Of a DNA stretch of 16,289 bases, positions 8,099 to 14,753 are shown piece by piece. Within the stretch, counting starts at the first letter, position 1; every line of letters starts with the position of its first letter. The stretch lies in the NCBI GenBank assembly GCA_014239625.1, contig JAAZYN010000019.1:1-16289 (forward strand), in the 5' to 3' direction. The DNA is from Myxococcales bacterium (GTDB lineage: Bacteria > Myxococcota_A > UBA9042 > PHBI01 > JAAZYN01). Below the pieces are notes generated by a model. That model saw only the letters and a program-made list of their open reading frames with translations. It was not told where the DNA came from and made no database searches. A program made the position numbers and the translations under genes.

Positions 8099-8836
8099 AT
8101 GAAAATCGGCATCATCTCCGATATCCATTCCAATATCGAGGCCTTGACAGTCTGCTTGGACTGGCTCGACGCGCACGACATCGAGGAGATCATTTGTCTC
8201 GGCGACGTCGTCGGGTATGGCGCGGATCCCAATCCGTGCTGTGAGCTCATTCGAGAGAACTGCAAGGTGACCTTGTTGGGCAATCATGACGCGGCGGTCA
8301 TCGGCGTCATGGACATCGGCTACTACTACGCCGCCGCCAAAGACGCCATCTACTGGACCCGCGCCCAGCTTACGCCGGACAACTTCCAGTGGCTGTACTC
8401 GCTGCCCTACACCCACGTCGACGATGAAGTCGACGCGTCCTACTTTCACTCTGCGCCGATCAGGCCGTCCGGCTTTTACTACGTCGTGCAGACCAAGGAC
8501 GCGCTGGCTCACACCGCCATCTACGACAAGCTCAAGGCGTACAACTTCGTCGGGCATAGCCACCTGCCGAACCAGTACATGATCAACGACAAGAAGGCGA
8601 AGGACGTCACCGGTCGGGCGCTCACGGCCAAGAAGAATCGCAAGTTCATCGTCAACGTCGGATCCGTGGGGCAGCCGCGCGACCGCGACCCGCGACTATG
8701 CTTCGGCGTCTTCGACACCGACAGCATGACGTTCGTTCACCATCGCCTCGACTACAACGTGGAGGGTGCCTCGGCCAAGATCCTGCAGGCGGGCCTCGAC
8801 AAGAAGTTCGCCAAGCGGTTGTTCGTCGGCCAATAG
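8099..8836 (+). CDS. Calcineurin-like metallophosphoesterase, YfcE-like family
   Basis: Protein of 245 aa from ATG 8099, which begins directly with the family's first strand (MKIGIISDIHSN). The upstream open frame back to 7820 is antisense to bcp and is excluded. Metal-binding motifs are all present: D-x-H (Asp8, His10), GDVVGYG (Asp36), GNHD (61-64), His117, and GHSH (152-155). The IVNVGSVGQPRDRDPR segment is the conserved end of the family core. A two-metal phosphodiesterase or phosphatase acting in the cytoplasm is expected. The substrate is unknown; bacterial relatives act on small phosphodiesters or phosphoproteins. No signal peptide or membrane segment is present. Its base composition is a little less GC-rich than the flanking genes, with the first 60 coding bases near 47 percent. 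There is no visible ribosome-binding site. It converges on the Cys-rich lipoprotein gene after 19 bases. Confidence 0.94.
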   Translation: MKIGIISDIHSNIEALTVCLDWLDAHDIEEIICLGDVVGYGADPNPCCELIRENCKVTLLGNHDAAVIGVMDIGYYYAAAKDAIYWTRAQLTPDNFQWLYSLPYTHVDDEVDASYFHSAPIRPSGFYYVVQTKDALAHTAIYDKLKAYNFVGHSHLPNQYMINDKKAKDVTGRALTAKKNRKFIVNVGSVGQPRDRDPRLCFGVFDTDSMTFVHHRLDYNVEGASAKILQAGLDKKFAKRLFVGQ

Positions 8837-8855
8837 CTGCCGGGGTGACGTCCGT

Positions 8856-11468
8856 TCAAGGGCACGCCAAGCAGCTGAGCGTTATCGTATAGGCGCCGCT
8901 GGCGCTGTTGCTCCCGTCGACGACGATGGTGATCAGCTCGCCCTCGGCCAAGACCGGATAGAACGCCACCGGCGTGGCGCTCTCGCAGCTGCCCGCAGCG
9001 CAGGTGTCCAGGTCGCCGCGTACCAGGAACATGCTCATATTCGGCGGCCCCTCGAAGGTGATGAGGACCTGACCCGCGCACGGCGCCACGAACTGGTGGA
9101 AGGCCTCCGGACCGTCGTATGTGCTGCTGTTGCAGCTGTAGTTGCTCACCGCATCTACCCCTCCGGTGGTGGTGCCCGACACCGTCTCACCGCAGGTGCC
9201 CGGGCTGCCGAGGTCGTCGCCGCAACACGCCTGCAGCGCGCCGGCACAAAAACCGTCGCCGGTGCACGCGTCCTCGAGGGTACACGGGTCGCTGTCGTCG
9301 CAGCTGTTCCCGCTCGCGACGGGAGTGGCGACTCCGCCGCCGCCACAGTTCAGACACGGGCCAAGCGCTTGCCCGCTCGGAACGCACAGGCCGGCCGCGG
9401 TGTGGCAGAAGCCCGGCTCGTCAAGGTGTTCGCACTGGCCTGCGGCGCAGACATCCGAGGTGCACTCGATCCCATCGTCGGGGCACGGGGCGCCGTCGGC
9501 GGTGGGGCCAAAGGTGTTGGTGGCGATGCAGAGCTGGCACGGATCGTCTAACGGGCTCTCCCCGATGCCGATGCAGCCCAGGCTGCTAGCGCACGTCCCT
9601 GGTGCGGGCAGATAGGTGCAGGCGCCATTGTCGGAGTCGCAGGTGTCCAGGGTGCAGCTCAGCCCGTCGTCGCAGGCGGCCAGCGTCCCGACGCAGAGTC
9701 CGGCCTGGCAGGTGTCCGCCAGGGTACAGGGGTCCAGGTCTTCGCACGGTGAGCCCTCGGACTTCGACGGATACAGGCACTCTCCGGACACGGCGTCGCA
9801 GGTATCGGTGGTGCACGGATCACCGTCGTCGCACTGGATCGCCAGCCCCTTGCACACGCCGGCCTGGCAGTAATCCTGATGGGTGCAGGGGTCACCATCA
9901 TCGCAGGCCTCCACCGCGGTGTCGTAGACGCACTCGCCCGTCTCGGAGTCGCAGCTGTCCTCGGTACAGGGGTTGGCGTCATCGCAATCCAGAGGCTCGC
10001 CGGTGCACGCGCCGCCAGGTCCGCAAGCGTCGAGGTCGGTGCATGGGTCCTGGTCATCACAGGGTTCGGGCTCGGCATAGGGCAGGTGTTCGCATCCCGT
10101 CTCGACCGAGCAGATGTCGACCGTACAGGGGTTGTCATCGTCGCAGCTGAGTGTCTCGCCGACGCACTGGCCAGCCAGGCAATAATCGCTGTGGGTGCAT
10201 GGGTTCTGGTCGTCGCAGAGCCCATCCGAGAGCGCCACCACGCACCGCTGTTCGACGCATCGCCACGTCTCGCAGGGCGCGAGCTCGCACCCGAAGAAGG
10301 TCGCGCCACAGTGCCCGTCCTCGGTGCAGCGACCGCCGTCAGGCGTGGCGGTCGATCGTCGAAAGATGGCCTCGGGGATGTCTTCGAGCAGCAGCGCCTC
10401 GAGCACCGGAGCCGGCTCGGCGGTGCCTGCGACGCGTTCCAGCCGCAGAGACTTCATGTCTCCCAGGACGACCTCCATGGACGGCTGGAAGGTCCGCGCG
10501 ACCTCGTCGGGGGTGGCGTGGACCACCCGCGTCCCGTCCAGCTCGGTCACCGACGGGAGCGTCCCCAGACAGAGCTCCTCGGCTCGTTGGGCCACCAAGG
10601 GGGCCAGCGCTCCGCTGAGCAGCCCGCCCCCCGCTGGCTCTATGCGCGGCGCCATGGGCGTCGCGGCGTCAGAGGCCTGCCACACGATCCGGGGCGACAG
10701 CGGCATCTCCCGGAAGGTCCCCCCGGAAAACCCCGCGTCCACCACCACCACCGTCAACCCAGCGGCGCCACATCCTTCGACCAGAGCGGTCGCCAGGTCC
10801 TGATAGGAGACGGCTGTTCGGTCGTTGAGCAGGAGCCCCGGGGTGGCTCCCGCGACGGCGCGTCCGGACAGCACCAGCACCACGGAGATGTCGCCGTCGG
10901 CCCCCGTGCAGAGGTTGTCCACGGCCTGTGTCGCGCCTTCGGGGGATGGCCGATGGACATGTCGCAGCGCCGCGCCCAGCTCCTCGAACATGGCGGACCA
11001 GGCGTCGGCGTCGGCGTCGGCGCCCGGGTCTTCGCCGCTGAGCATCAAGGCTCGAACCCGCCACGTGGGCGGATCGCTCTGATCGCCGCTGAGCCCCAGG
11101 GCCGTGTCACGCGGCGGGGTCGGGGAGCCCGGAGGAGGGCCCCAGGTGTCCTCTCCGCCCTGTAGACCGCAGATCGTCGGATCGAAATACCAGCGATCCA
11201 CGGCGTGAACGCCTCGGCTCAAGGGCTGGTCGTCGACCGTCCGACCCTCCAAGCCATCGTCTGCCCGTCCATCGTCGCTGTACACCAGCGCCGCCGGCAT
11301 TCCTGGGTACTCCGGCTCGGGCACCAGCGACAGCGCGGTCATGGCCGCGTCGAGGGTCTCGAACGCACAGGGTGGTGGCGTTGCGGGCGGGTCCGCGGTA
11401 CATGCTGTGGAGGCCACAACGAAGGCCGACGCGATGATCGACGCCCATTCAAGACCCTTGTTTGTCAC
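8856..11468 (-). CDS. Lipoprotein with inactive caspase-like domain, Cys-rich repeats and PPC-like C terminus
   Basis: The frame extends to TTG 11528. GTG 11468 is preferred: GGGAGGG lies 11 bases upstream and the product (870 aa) starts with a compact lipoprotein signal ending ASTAC (Cys23). Numbering is from this GTG. Residues about 120-300 show a caspase/C14-like alternation: VRALMLSGED, then VVLVLSGRAVAG (196-207), LLLNDRTAVSYQDL, VVVVDAGFSGG (240-250) and IVWQASDAATPM. In active members these places read SGHG and DACFSG. Here Arg203 replaces the His and Gly246 the Cys, so peptidase activity is not expected. Residues about 418-750 hold ten CDD-x-x-PCT-type repeats rich in disulfide-capable Cys. 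Residues about 763-870 look like a PPC-type beta domain (FHQFVAPCAGQVLITFEG). The protein probably acts at the cell surface as a binding or scaffold protein. It is divergent from the sigma-factor operon with a 34-base gap. Confidence 0.85.
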   Translation of the reverse strand: MTNKGLEWASIIASAFVVASTACTADPPATPPPCAFETLDAAMTALSLVPEPEYPGMPAALVYSDDGRADDGLEGRTVDDQPLSRGVHAVDRWYFDPTICGLQGGEDTWGPPPGSPTPPRDTALGLSGDQSDPPTWRVRALMLSGEDPGADADADAWSAMFEELGAALRHVHRPSPEGATQAVDNLCTGADGDISVVLVLSGRAVAGATPGLLLNDRTAVSYQDLATALVEGCGAAGLTVVVVDAGFSGGTFREMPLSPRIVWQASDAATPMAPRIEPAGGGLLSGALAPLVAQRAEELCLGTLPSVTELDGTRVVHATPDEVARTFQPSMEVVLGDMKSLRLERVAGTAEPAPVLEALLLEDIPEAIFRRSTATPDGGRCTEDGHCGATFFGCELAPCETWRCVEQRCVVALSDGLCDDQNPCTHSDYCLAGQCVGETLSCDDDNPCTVDICSVETGCEHLPYAEPEPCDDQDPCTDLDACGPGGACTGEPLDCDDANPCTEDSCDSETGECVYDTAVEACDDGDPCTHQDYCQAGVCKGLAIQCDDGDPCTTDTCDAVSGECLYPSKSEGSPCEDLDPCTLADTCQAGLCVGTLAACDDGLSCTLDTCDSDNGACTYLPAPGTCASSLGCIGIGESPLDDPCQLCIATNTFGPTADGAPCPDDGIECTSDVCAAGQCEHLDEPGFCHTAAGLCVPSGQALGPCLNCGGGGVATPVASGNSCDDSDPCTLEDACTGDGFCAGALQACCGDDLGSPGTCGETVSGTTTGGVDAVSNYSCNSSTYDGPEAFHQFVAPCAGQVLITFEGPPNMSMFLVRGDLDTCAAGSCESATPVAFYPVLAEGELITIVVDGSNSASGAYTITLSCLACP
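9222..10217 (-). repeat. Degenerate tandem array coding Cys-rich CDD-x-x-PCT repeats
   Basis: About ten copies of a C-[DE]-D-x-x-[PS]-C-T-x-x-x-C motif occur within the lipoprotein. They mostly alternate between a form followed by AGxCxG and a form followed by DSxTGxCxY. The DNA copies are diverged, so this is an old protein repeat rather than a recent tandem duplication. Similar arrays are common in exported myxobacterial proteins. Confidence 0.8.
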
Positions 11469-11479
11469 CAACAGCTCGT

Positions 11480-11486
11480 CCCTCCC
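11480..11486 (-). promoter_or_regulatory. Shine-Dalgarno supporting the GTG start at 11468
   Basis: The minus strand reads GGGAGGG here, 11 bases before GTG 11468 and 8 before TTG 11471. It supports starting the Cys-rich lipoprotein at its signal peptide, not at TTG 11528. It lies in the 34-base gap between the divergent starts. Confidence 0.5.
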
Positions 11487-11502
11487 GGTGCGTGCCATCA
11501 GC

Positions 11503-12123
11503 ATGGCGCGGGCGAGTGGTTGGCGCAACGTCCTCCTGTGGCTCCTCGCGCTCGGGGTGGTCGCCGGGTGCTCCGATCAGGCGGATGGGGGCGGCGACGC
11601 CGAGTCCCCAAAGCCCGCTCGCGACATGACCATGAGCAGCCGCGACGGCGTCCTCAGCGTGACGCTACCCGCGGACCTGCACGTCCACCGTCACAGCGAC
11701 GCCGTGCAGGGCGTCAGCGCCGATGGTCGCTTTCGAGTCCACGTCGAGCACCGCCCGCAGGAGATGCTGATGAAGATGGTGGGGCGGACCAAAGAGGTAC
11801 TGCGTAAGCGCACCTGGGATATCACGCGCGAAAAACACTATCGTCACGCGATTGAGCTGCGGCTCAAGCGCGGCGGGGTGTCCGGGAAGATCCCCGAGGT
11901 CAGGACCATTTGGTGGGTGACGGCCAATGGGCGGGTGCTGTCGTGTGACGGGGTCGCGCACGCCGAGCAGGCCAAGCGCCTCGGCGGTGGCTTCCGAGCG
12001 CTCTGCCAGGGCGCAAAGCTCGTCCCGCCGCCCCCTCCTCCACCGCCGGTCCCCGGACCCGACGCGGTGACGCCGGCGGATGGAGCCGACGCCCCGGCCG
12101 CCGCGCCAGCACCGACCCGGTGA
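11503..12123 (+). CDS. Lipoprotein of unknown function, first gene of the sigma-factor cluster
   Basis: Protein of 206 aa from ATG 11503. An open frame back to 11341 is antisense to the divergent gene and is excluded because the signal peptide starts here. The signal ends LGVVAGC (Cys23), a good lipobox. The mature part has an Asp/Gly-rich spacer, then a small domain of about 130 residues with the strands DGVLSVTLPADLHV, GRFRVHVEHRPQEML and VRTIWWVTANGRVLSCDG, and two Cys that could pair. The C terminus is a run of eight prolines followed by an Ala/Pro/Asp-rich tail. I do not recognise the domain. The stop overlaps the next start by four bases (GTGA, 12120-12123), so the two are cotranslated. 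A role in the outer membrane or periplasm alongside the next protein is inferred. Confidence 0.8.
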   Translation: MARASGWRNVLLWLLALGVVAGCSDQADGGGDAESPKPARDMTMSSRDGVLSVTLPADLHVHRHSDAVQGVSADGRFRVHVEHRPQEMLMKMVGRTKEVLRKRTWDITREKHYRHAIELRLKRGGVSGKIPEVRTIWWVTANGRVLSCDGVAHAEQAKRLGGGFRALCQGAKLVPPPPPPPPVPGPDAVTPADGADAPAAAPAPTR

Positions 12124-13160
12124 GGACCGGCTCCGCCTGGGCCGTGGTGCTGATCGTGCTGCTGTCGACCTTCGGGGCCCGGGGCGAGAGTTCCAAGCTG
12201 CGCGTGCGCTTGGTGTACGAACGGATCGGCCCCGAGGCCGGCTCGTGCCCACCCCCGGAGGCGCTCGTCATCGCGATCCGAGAGCGACTGGGCTACGACC
12301 CGACGGACTTTTCCGCCAAGGAGGTGCTGCGCGTCGAGGTGTCTGCCAAGAGATCGCGTCGGCGCGCGGCGTCGACAAAACGGCTGGTCTCCCGGATCGT
12401 GTGGCTCGCCGAAAATGGTGAGAGCCTGGGCGAGCGTGTCCTCTCCGACGCCGTCGGTCGTTGCGACGCCTTGATCGCCAACACCGGGCTCGCCGTCGCG
12501 TTGGCGTTGGACCCGCAAGCGGTCGAGGCGGTGCAAGCCGGCGCAAAGCGCATCGAGCGTCCGCGCCGTGCAGCGGCGAGGACGTGGGCCCCAAGAGGCA
12601 GGCGGATCGCTTTGGAGTCGCCACCACCGCCTCGGCCTGCGGGCGCCGTCGATAGGGAGGAGGCGCTCTCGGTGAGGCTCGGCGTGGGGCTGATGGCCAC
12701 CTTCGGGCTCGAGGCGCACCCCGCTGGCCTGGGCGGGGCCGTGGAGCTGGGCTTGGGAGTGGGAGCCTGGTCGGGCTATCTGCGACTGCATCTGTCGGGA
12801 ATCTGGACTCAACGCGTGGACGCCGAGGTTCGGTATCGCCTCATGACCCCGCTGGTCGAGCTGGGGGGCTGCTACGGGGTCTCCGTTGTCGACGTGTGTG
12901 CCCTGGCCGCCGTGGGCGTCAGCGTCGCTGTGGGCCACGGAGGCGGTAGCGTGGAGACCACGCGTTCGGGGGTCACCGGGCTGGCCGGGTTACGCGCCGT
13001 GGCGAGGGTCGCGGTGGACGGGCCGGTGACCCCCACCTTCGAGCTGACGGTCGCCGCCCCGTTCGCTCGGACGGTCGTGGTCGTGGCCGATCGCGAGGTG
13101 TTTCGAAGCTGGCCGGTTATAGTGACCGCAGGCATCGGACTGCGCGCGGTCGTTTTCTAA
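12120..13160 (+). CDS. Exported protein with predicted C-terminal beta-barrel, myxobacterial type
   Basis: Protein of 346 aa from GTG 12120, overlapping the upstream stop. The signal peptide is residues 1-22 (AVVLIVLLSTFGARG). The N-terminal domain (about 25-135) has SCPPPEAL (Cys43), a conserved-looking RLGYDPTDFSA, ESLGERVLSD and a GRCDALI segment (Cys115) near LALDP. I recall this pattern in exported myxobacterial proteins often found beside ECF sigma genes. A basic, Pro-rich linker (141-175) follows. Residues about 184-346 are alternating Gly-rich beta strands ending in a C-terminal Phe (LRAVVF), as in outer-membrane barrels. About eight strands could fit, which is inference. The sigma factor start follows after a single base. 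Function unknown; an outer-membrane protein whose periplasmic domain binds something is the best guess. Confidence 0.78.
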   Translation: MRTGSAWAVVLIVLLSTFGARGESSKLRVRLVYERIGPEAGSCPPPEALVIAIRERLGYDPTDFSAKEVLRVEVSAKRSRRRAASTKRLVSRIVWLAENGESLGERVLSDAVGRCDALIANTGLAVALALDPQAVEAVQAGAKRIERPRRAAARTWAPRGRRIALESPPPPRPAGAVDREEALSVRLGVGLMATFGLEAHPAGLGGAVELGLGVGAWSGYLRLHLSGIWTQRVDAEVRYRLMTPLVELGGCYGVSVVDVCALAAVGVSVAVGHGGGSVETTRSGVTGLAGLRAVARVAVDGPVTPTFELTVAAPFARTVVVVADREVFRSWPVIVTAGIGLRAVVF

Positions 13161-13161
13161 C

Positions 13162-13881
13162 GTGACGGATTCACCCCTACCGAGCCAATCAGCGAACATG
13201 GGACTCGCTGCGGCCGCTGTCGACAACTCTGACCCGCTGCATGCTGCGGCTGGGCGCGCGGATGGTATCGCCGGAGCGGCTGCGGAGGCCGCGCGACCGG
13301 ATGGTCCGGGTTCACCCTCAGTGACCGATGATGGCGCCGCGTCGCGGGCGACCGGGCCCACGCGTCTGGATCTCGCCACGCTCTACACCCGACACTTTGA
13401 CTACGTGTGGCACGCGGTCCGGCGACTCGGGGGCCGTGACGGAGACCTGGAGGATCTGGTCCACGACGTCTTCATGACGTTGTGGCGAACCCTGGACCGC
13501 TATGACCCGCGCCGGCCGATCAAGCCATGGCTCTATGGCATCGCCTTCCGCGTCGTGTCCGATTACCGGCGGCGGGCTCGGTTCTCTCGGGAGATCCCCG
13601 CGAGCCAGAATGAAGCCTTTGTAGCCGACACCAGGCCCGCTCCCCTGGCCGAGGTCGAGCAGCGCGAGCGCCGTCGGCTGGTGGCCCAGGCGCTGGAGGC
13701 GCTGGGTGAGCAGCAGCGCGTCGTCTTCGTGATGGTCGAGATCGAGGGTTATTCGGTCGTCGAGGTCAGCGAGGCGCTGGGTCTCAAACTCAACACGGCC
13801 TACTCCAGGCTGCGCCTGGGACGAACCAAATTTACCGCAGCGGTCAAGCGCGTGATGCTCCAGCGAGGTGATGAACCATGA
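13162..13881 (+). CDS. ECF-type sigma-70 family RNA polymerase sigma factor
   Basis: Protein of 239 aa from GTG 13162, one base after the upstream stop. Residues 1-68 are an unusual Ala/Gly/Asp-rich, low-complexity extension. A second GTG at 13321 (residue 54, VTDDGAAS) would give a 186-aa product of usual ECF length, so the start is uncertain. Region 2 spans about 72-137: LYTRHFDYVWHAVRRLG, DLEDLVHDVFMTLWRTL, PIKPWLYGIAFRVVSDYRR. Region 4 spans about 165-230: ALEALGEQQRVVFVMVEIEG, VVEVSEALGLKLNTAYSRLR. No region 3 is present, as expected for ECF factors. It directs RNA polymerase to a small regulon, possibly including its own operon. The stop overlaps the next start (ATGA), so the downstream membrane protein is the natural candidate for its regulator. 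Confidence 0.93.
   Translation: MTDSPLPSQSANMGLAAAAVDNSDPLHAAAGRADGIAGAAAEAARPDGPGSPSVTDDGAASRATGPTRLDLATLYTRHFDYVWHAVRRLGGRDGDLEDLVHDVFMTLWRTLDRYDPRRPIKPWLYGIAFRVVSDYRRRARFSREIPASQNEAFVADTRPAPLAEVEQRERRRLVAQALEALGEQQRVVFVMVEIEGYSVVEVSEALGLKLNTAYSRLRLGRTKFTAAVKRVMLQRGDEP
13865..13871 (+). promoter_or_regulatory. Strong Shine-Dalgarno inside the end of the sigma gene
   Basis: GAGGTGA lies about 7 bases before ATG 13878. It is the clearest ribosome-binding site in the cluster and fixes the start of the downstream membrane protein gene. Confidence 0.65.
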
Positions 13882-14732
13882 CCGACGACAACCTGCTCGA
13901 GCGCCTCGTGGCCGCCGAGCGCGATCATCCAAACCCGCCAGCCGTGGCCCGAGCGCGGGTGTGGTCGCGCCTGGAGGCGTCGATCCCCAGCGCCTCAGGG
14001 GCCGCAGGCGCCGTGACCCCTGGAGGACCAGGCGGGCTCGCCGCGCTGGCCAGCTCTGCGGCGGCCATCGGGGTGCTCACGGGTGTCGCCCTGATGCTGG
14101 CGCCCGTGGCCCAACCGAGCCCGTGGAGGGCCACCATCGCGGCCAACTTACCGCCGGCTGCATCCGCGCCGCTGGAGGCGGTGAGCCCCGCCGTGGCGGA
14201 TCCGCCGATCGCCGGGACGACGACCCCGGCCTCGTCGCCGACCCCGGCCTCGCCGCCGACCCCGGCCCCGCCGCCTGCCGTGGTCGCAGCGCCTTTCGCC
14301 GTCCCGTCTCCCGCCGCTGTGCCGAAACCTTCCCGGCTGGAGCGTCTCGAACCGACCGATGGGTCGGTGAAGGGTGCGGACGTCGCCAGCGGCGCCAAGA
14401 CCTCCGCCCCCGCCCCGGTTGCGCCCCTGGCTGGCCGCGCCAAAGCTCGTCGGGACGCCCCCGATCCGGACGCGGAGCGGAAGCTCATCGAGGCGGCCCG
14501 CAGATCGCTGGTGTCCGGACAGGCGCGCGTGGCTCTCCGACGCGTCCGGGAGCACCGTCGCAAGTTCCGGCGCGGGACCTTGTCGCAGGAACGCGAGGCG
14601 CTGTGGGTCAGAGCGCTTGTAGCGTTGGGGCGCACCGACCAGGCGAAGAAACGCGGCGCTGGATTCCTGAAGCGCTTTCCCCGTAGTCTGCATAGACGGG
14701 CCGTGCAAGCGGCGCTCAAACGCCTCGACTAA
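13878..14732 (+). CDS. Single-pass membrane protein with Pro-rich linker and TPR-like tail, candidate anti-sigma partner
   Basis: Protein of 284 aa from ATG 13878, overlapping the sigma factor stop and preceded by GAGGTGA. Residues 1-50 are cytoplasmic and contain helix-forming segments (LLERLVAAERDHPNP, ARARVWSRLEAS). One membrane segment lies at about 53-75 (ALASSAAAIGVLTGVALML). A Pro/Ala/Thr-rich linker (about 95-150) contains three 6-residue TPAxxP repeats. The C-terminal 90 residues resemble a TPR pair: AERKLIEAARRSLVSGQARV, ALRRVREHRRKFRRGTL, REALWVRALVALGRTDQAKK, FPRSLHRRAVQAAL. Short N-domain, one membrane span and extracytoplasmic repeats next to an ECF gene is a frequent myxobacterial arrangement. 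No zinc-type HxxxCxxC anti-sigma motif is present. Anti-sigma function is inferred from position only. Confidence 0.8.
   Translation: MTDDNLLERLVAAERDHPNPPAVARARVWSRLEASIPSASGAAGAVTPGGPGGLAALASSAAAIGVLTGVALMLAPVAQPSPWRATIAANLPPAASAPLEAVSPAVADPPIAGTTTPASSPTPASPPTPAPPPAVVAAPFAVPSPAAVPKPSRLERLEPTDGSVKGADVASGAKTSAPAPVAPLAGRAKARRDAPDPDAERKLIEAARRSLVSGQARVALRRVREHRRKFRRGTLSQEREALWVRALVALGRTDQAKKRGAGFLKRFPRSLHRRAVQAALKRLD
14222..14275 (+). repeat. Three tandem 18-base units coding TPAxxP
   Basis: Units at 14222-14239, 14240-14257 and 14258-14275 each begin GACCCCGGCC and differ by only one base from their neighbour. They sit in the Pro-rich linker of the membrane protein. High similarity suggests recent slippage-driven expansion and a length that may vary between strains. 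Confidence 0.8.
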
Positions 14733-14753
14733 CGAACGACAACGGACTGGAAC

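Noticed and set aside
8069..8563. N-terminal extension of the peroxiredoxin frame
   Set aside because: It is antisense to the metallophosphoesterase motifs. ATG 8068 has a ribosome-binding site and starts the family's normal N terminus.
9222..10217. Regular repeats suggesting a CRISPR array
   Set aside because: The periodicity follows codons of a Cys-rich protein, copies are diverged and there are no constant repeats with unique spacers.
9879..11165. 428-aa open frame on the plus strand
   Set aside because: It is the shadow of the Cys-rich/pseudo-caspase lipoprotein and shows no signal peptide or known motif.
11844..12938. 364-aa minus-strand open frame
   Set aside because: It is antisense to the lipoprotein and outer-membrane protein genes, which have signal peptides and overlapping starts. 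The frame is His/Gln/Arg-rich noise.
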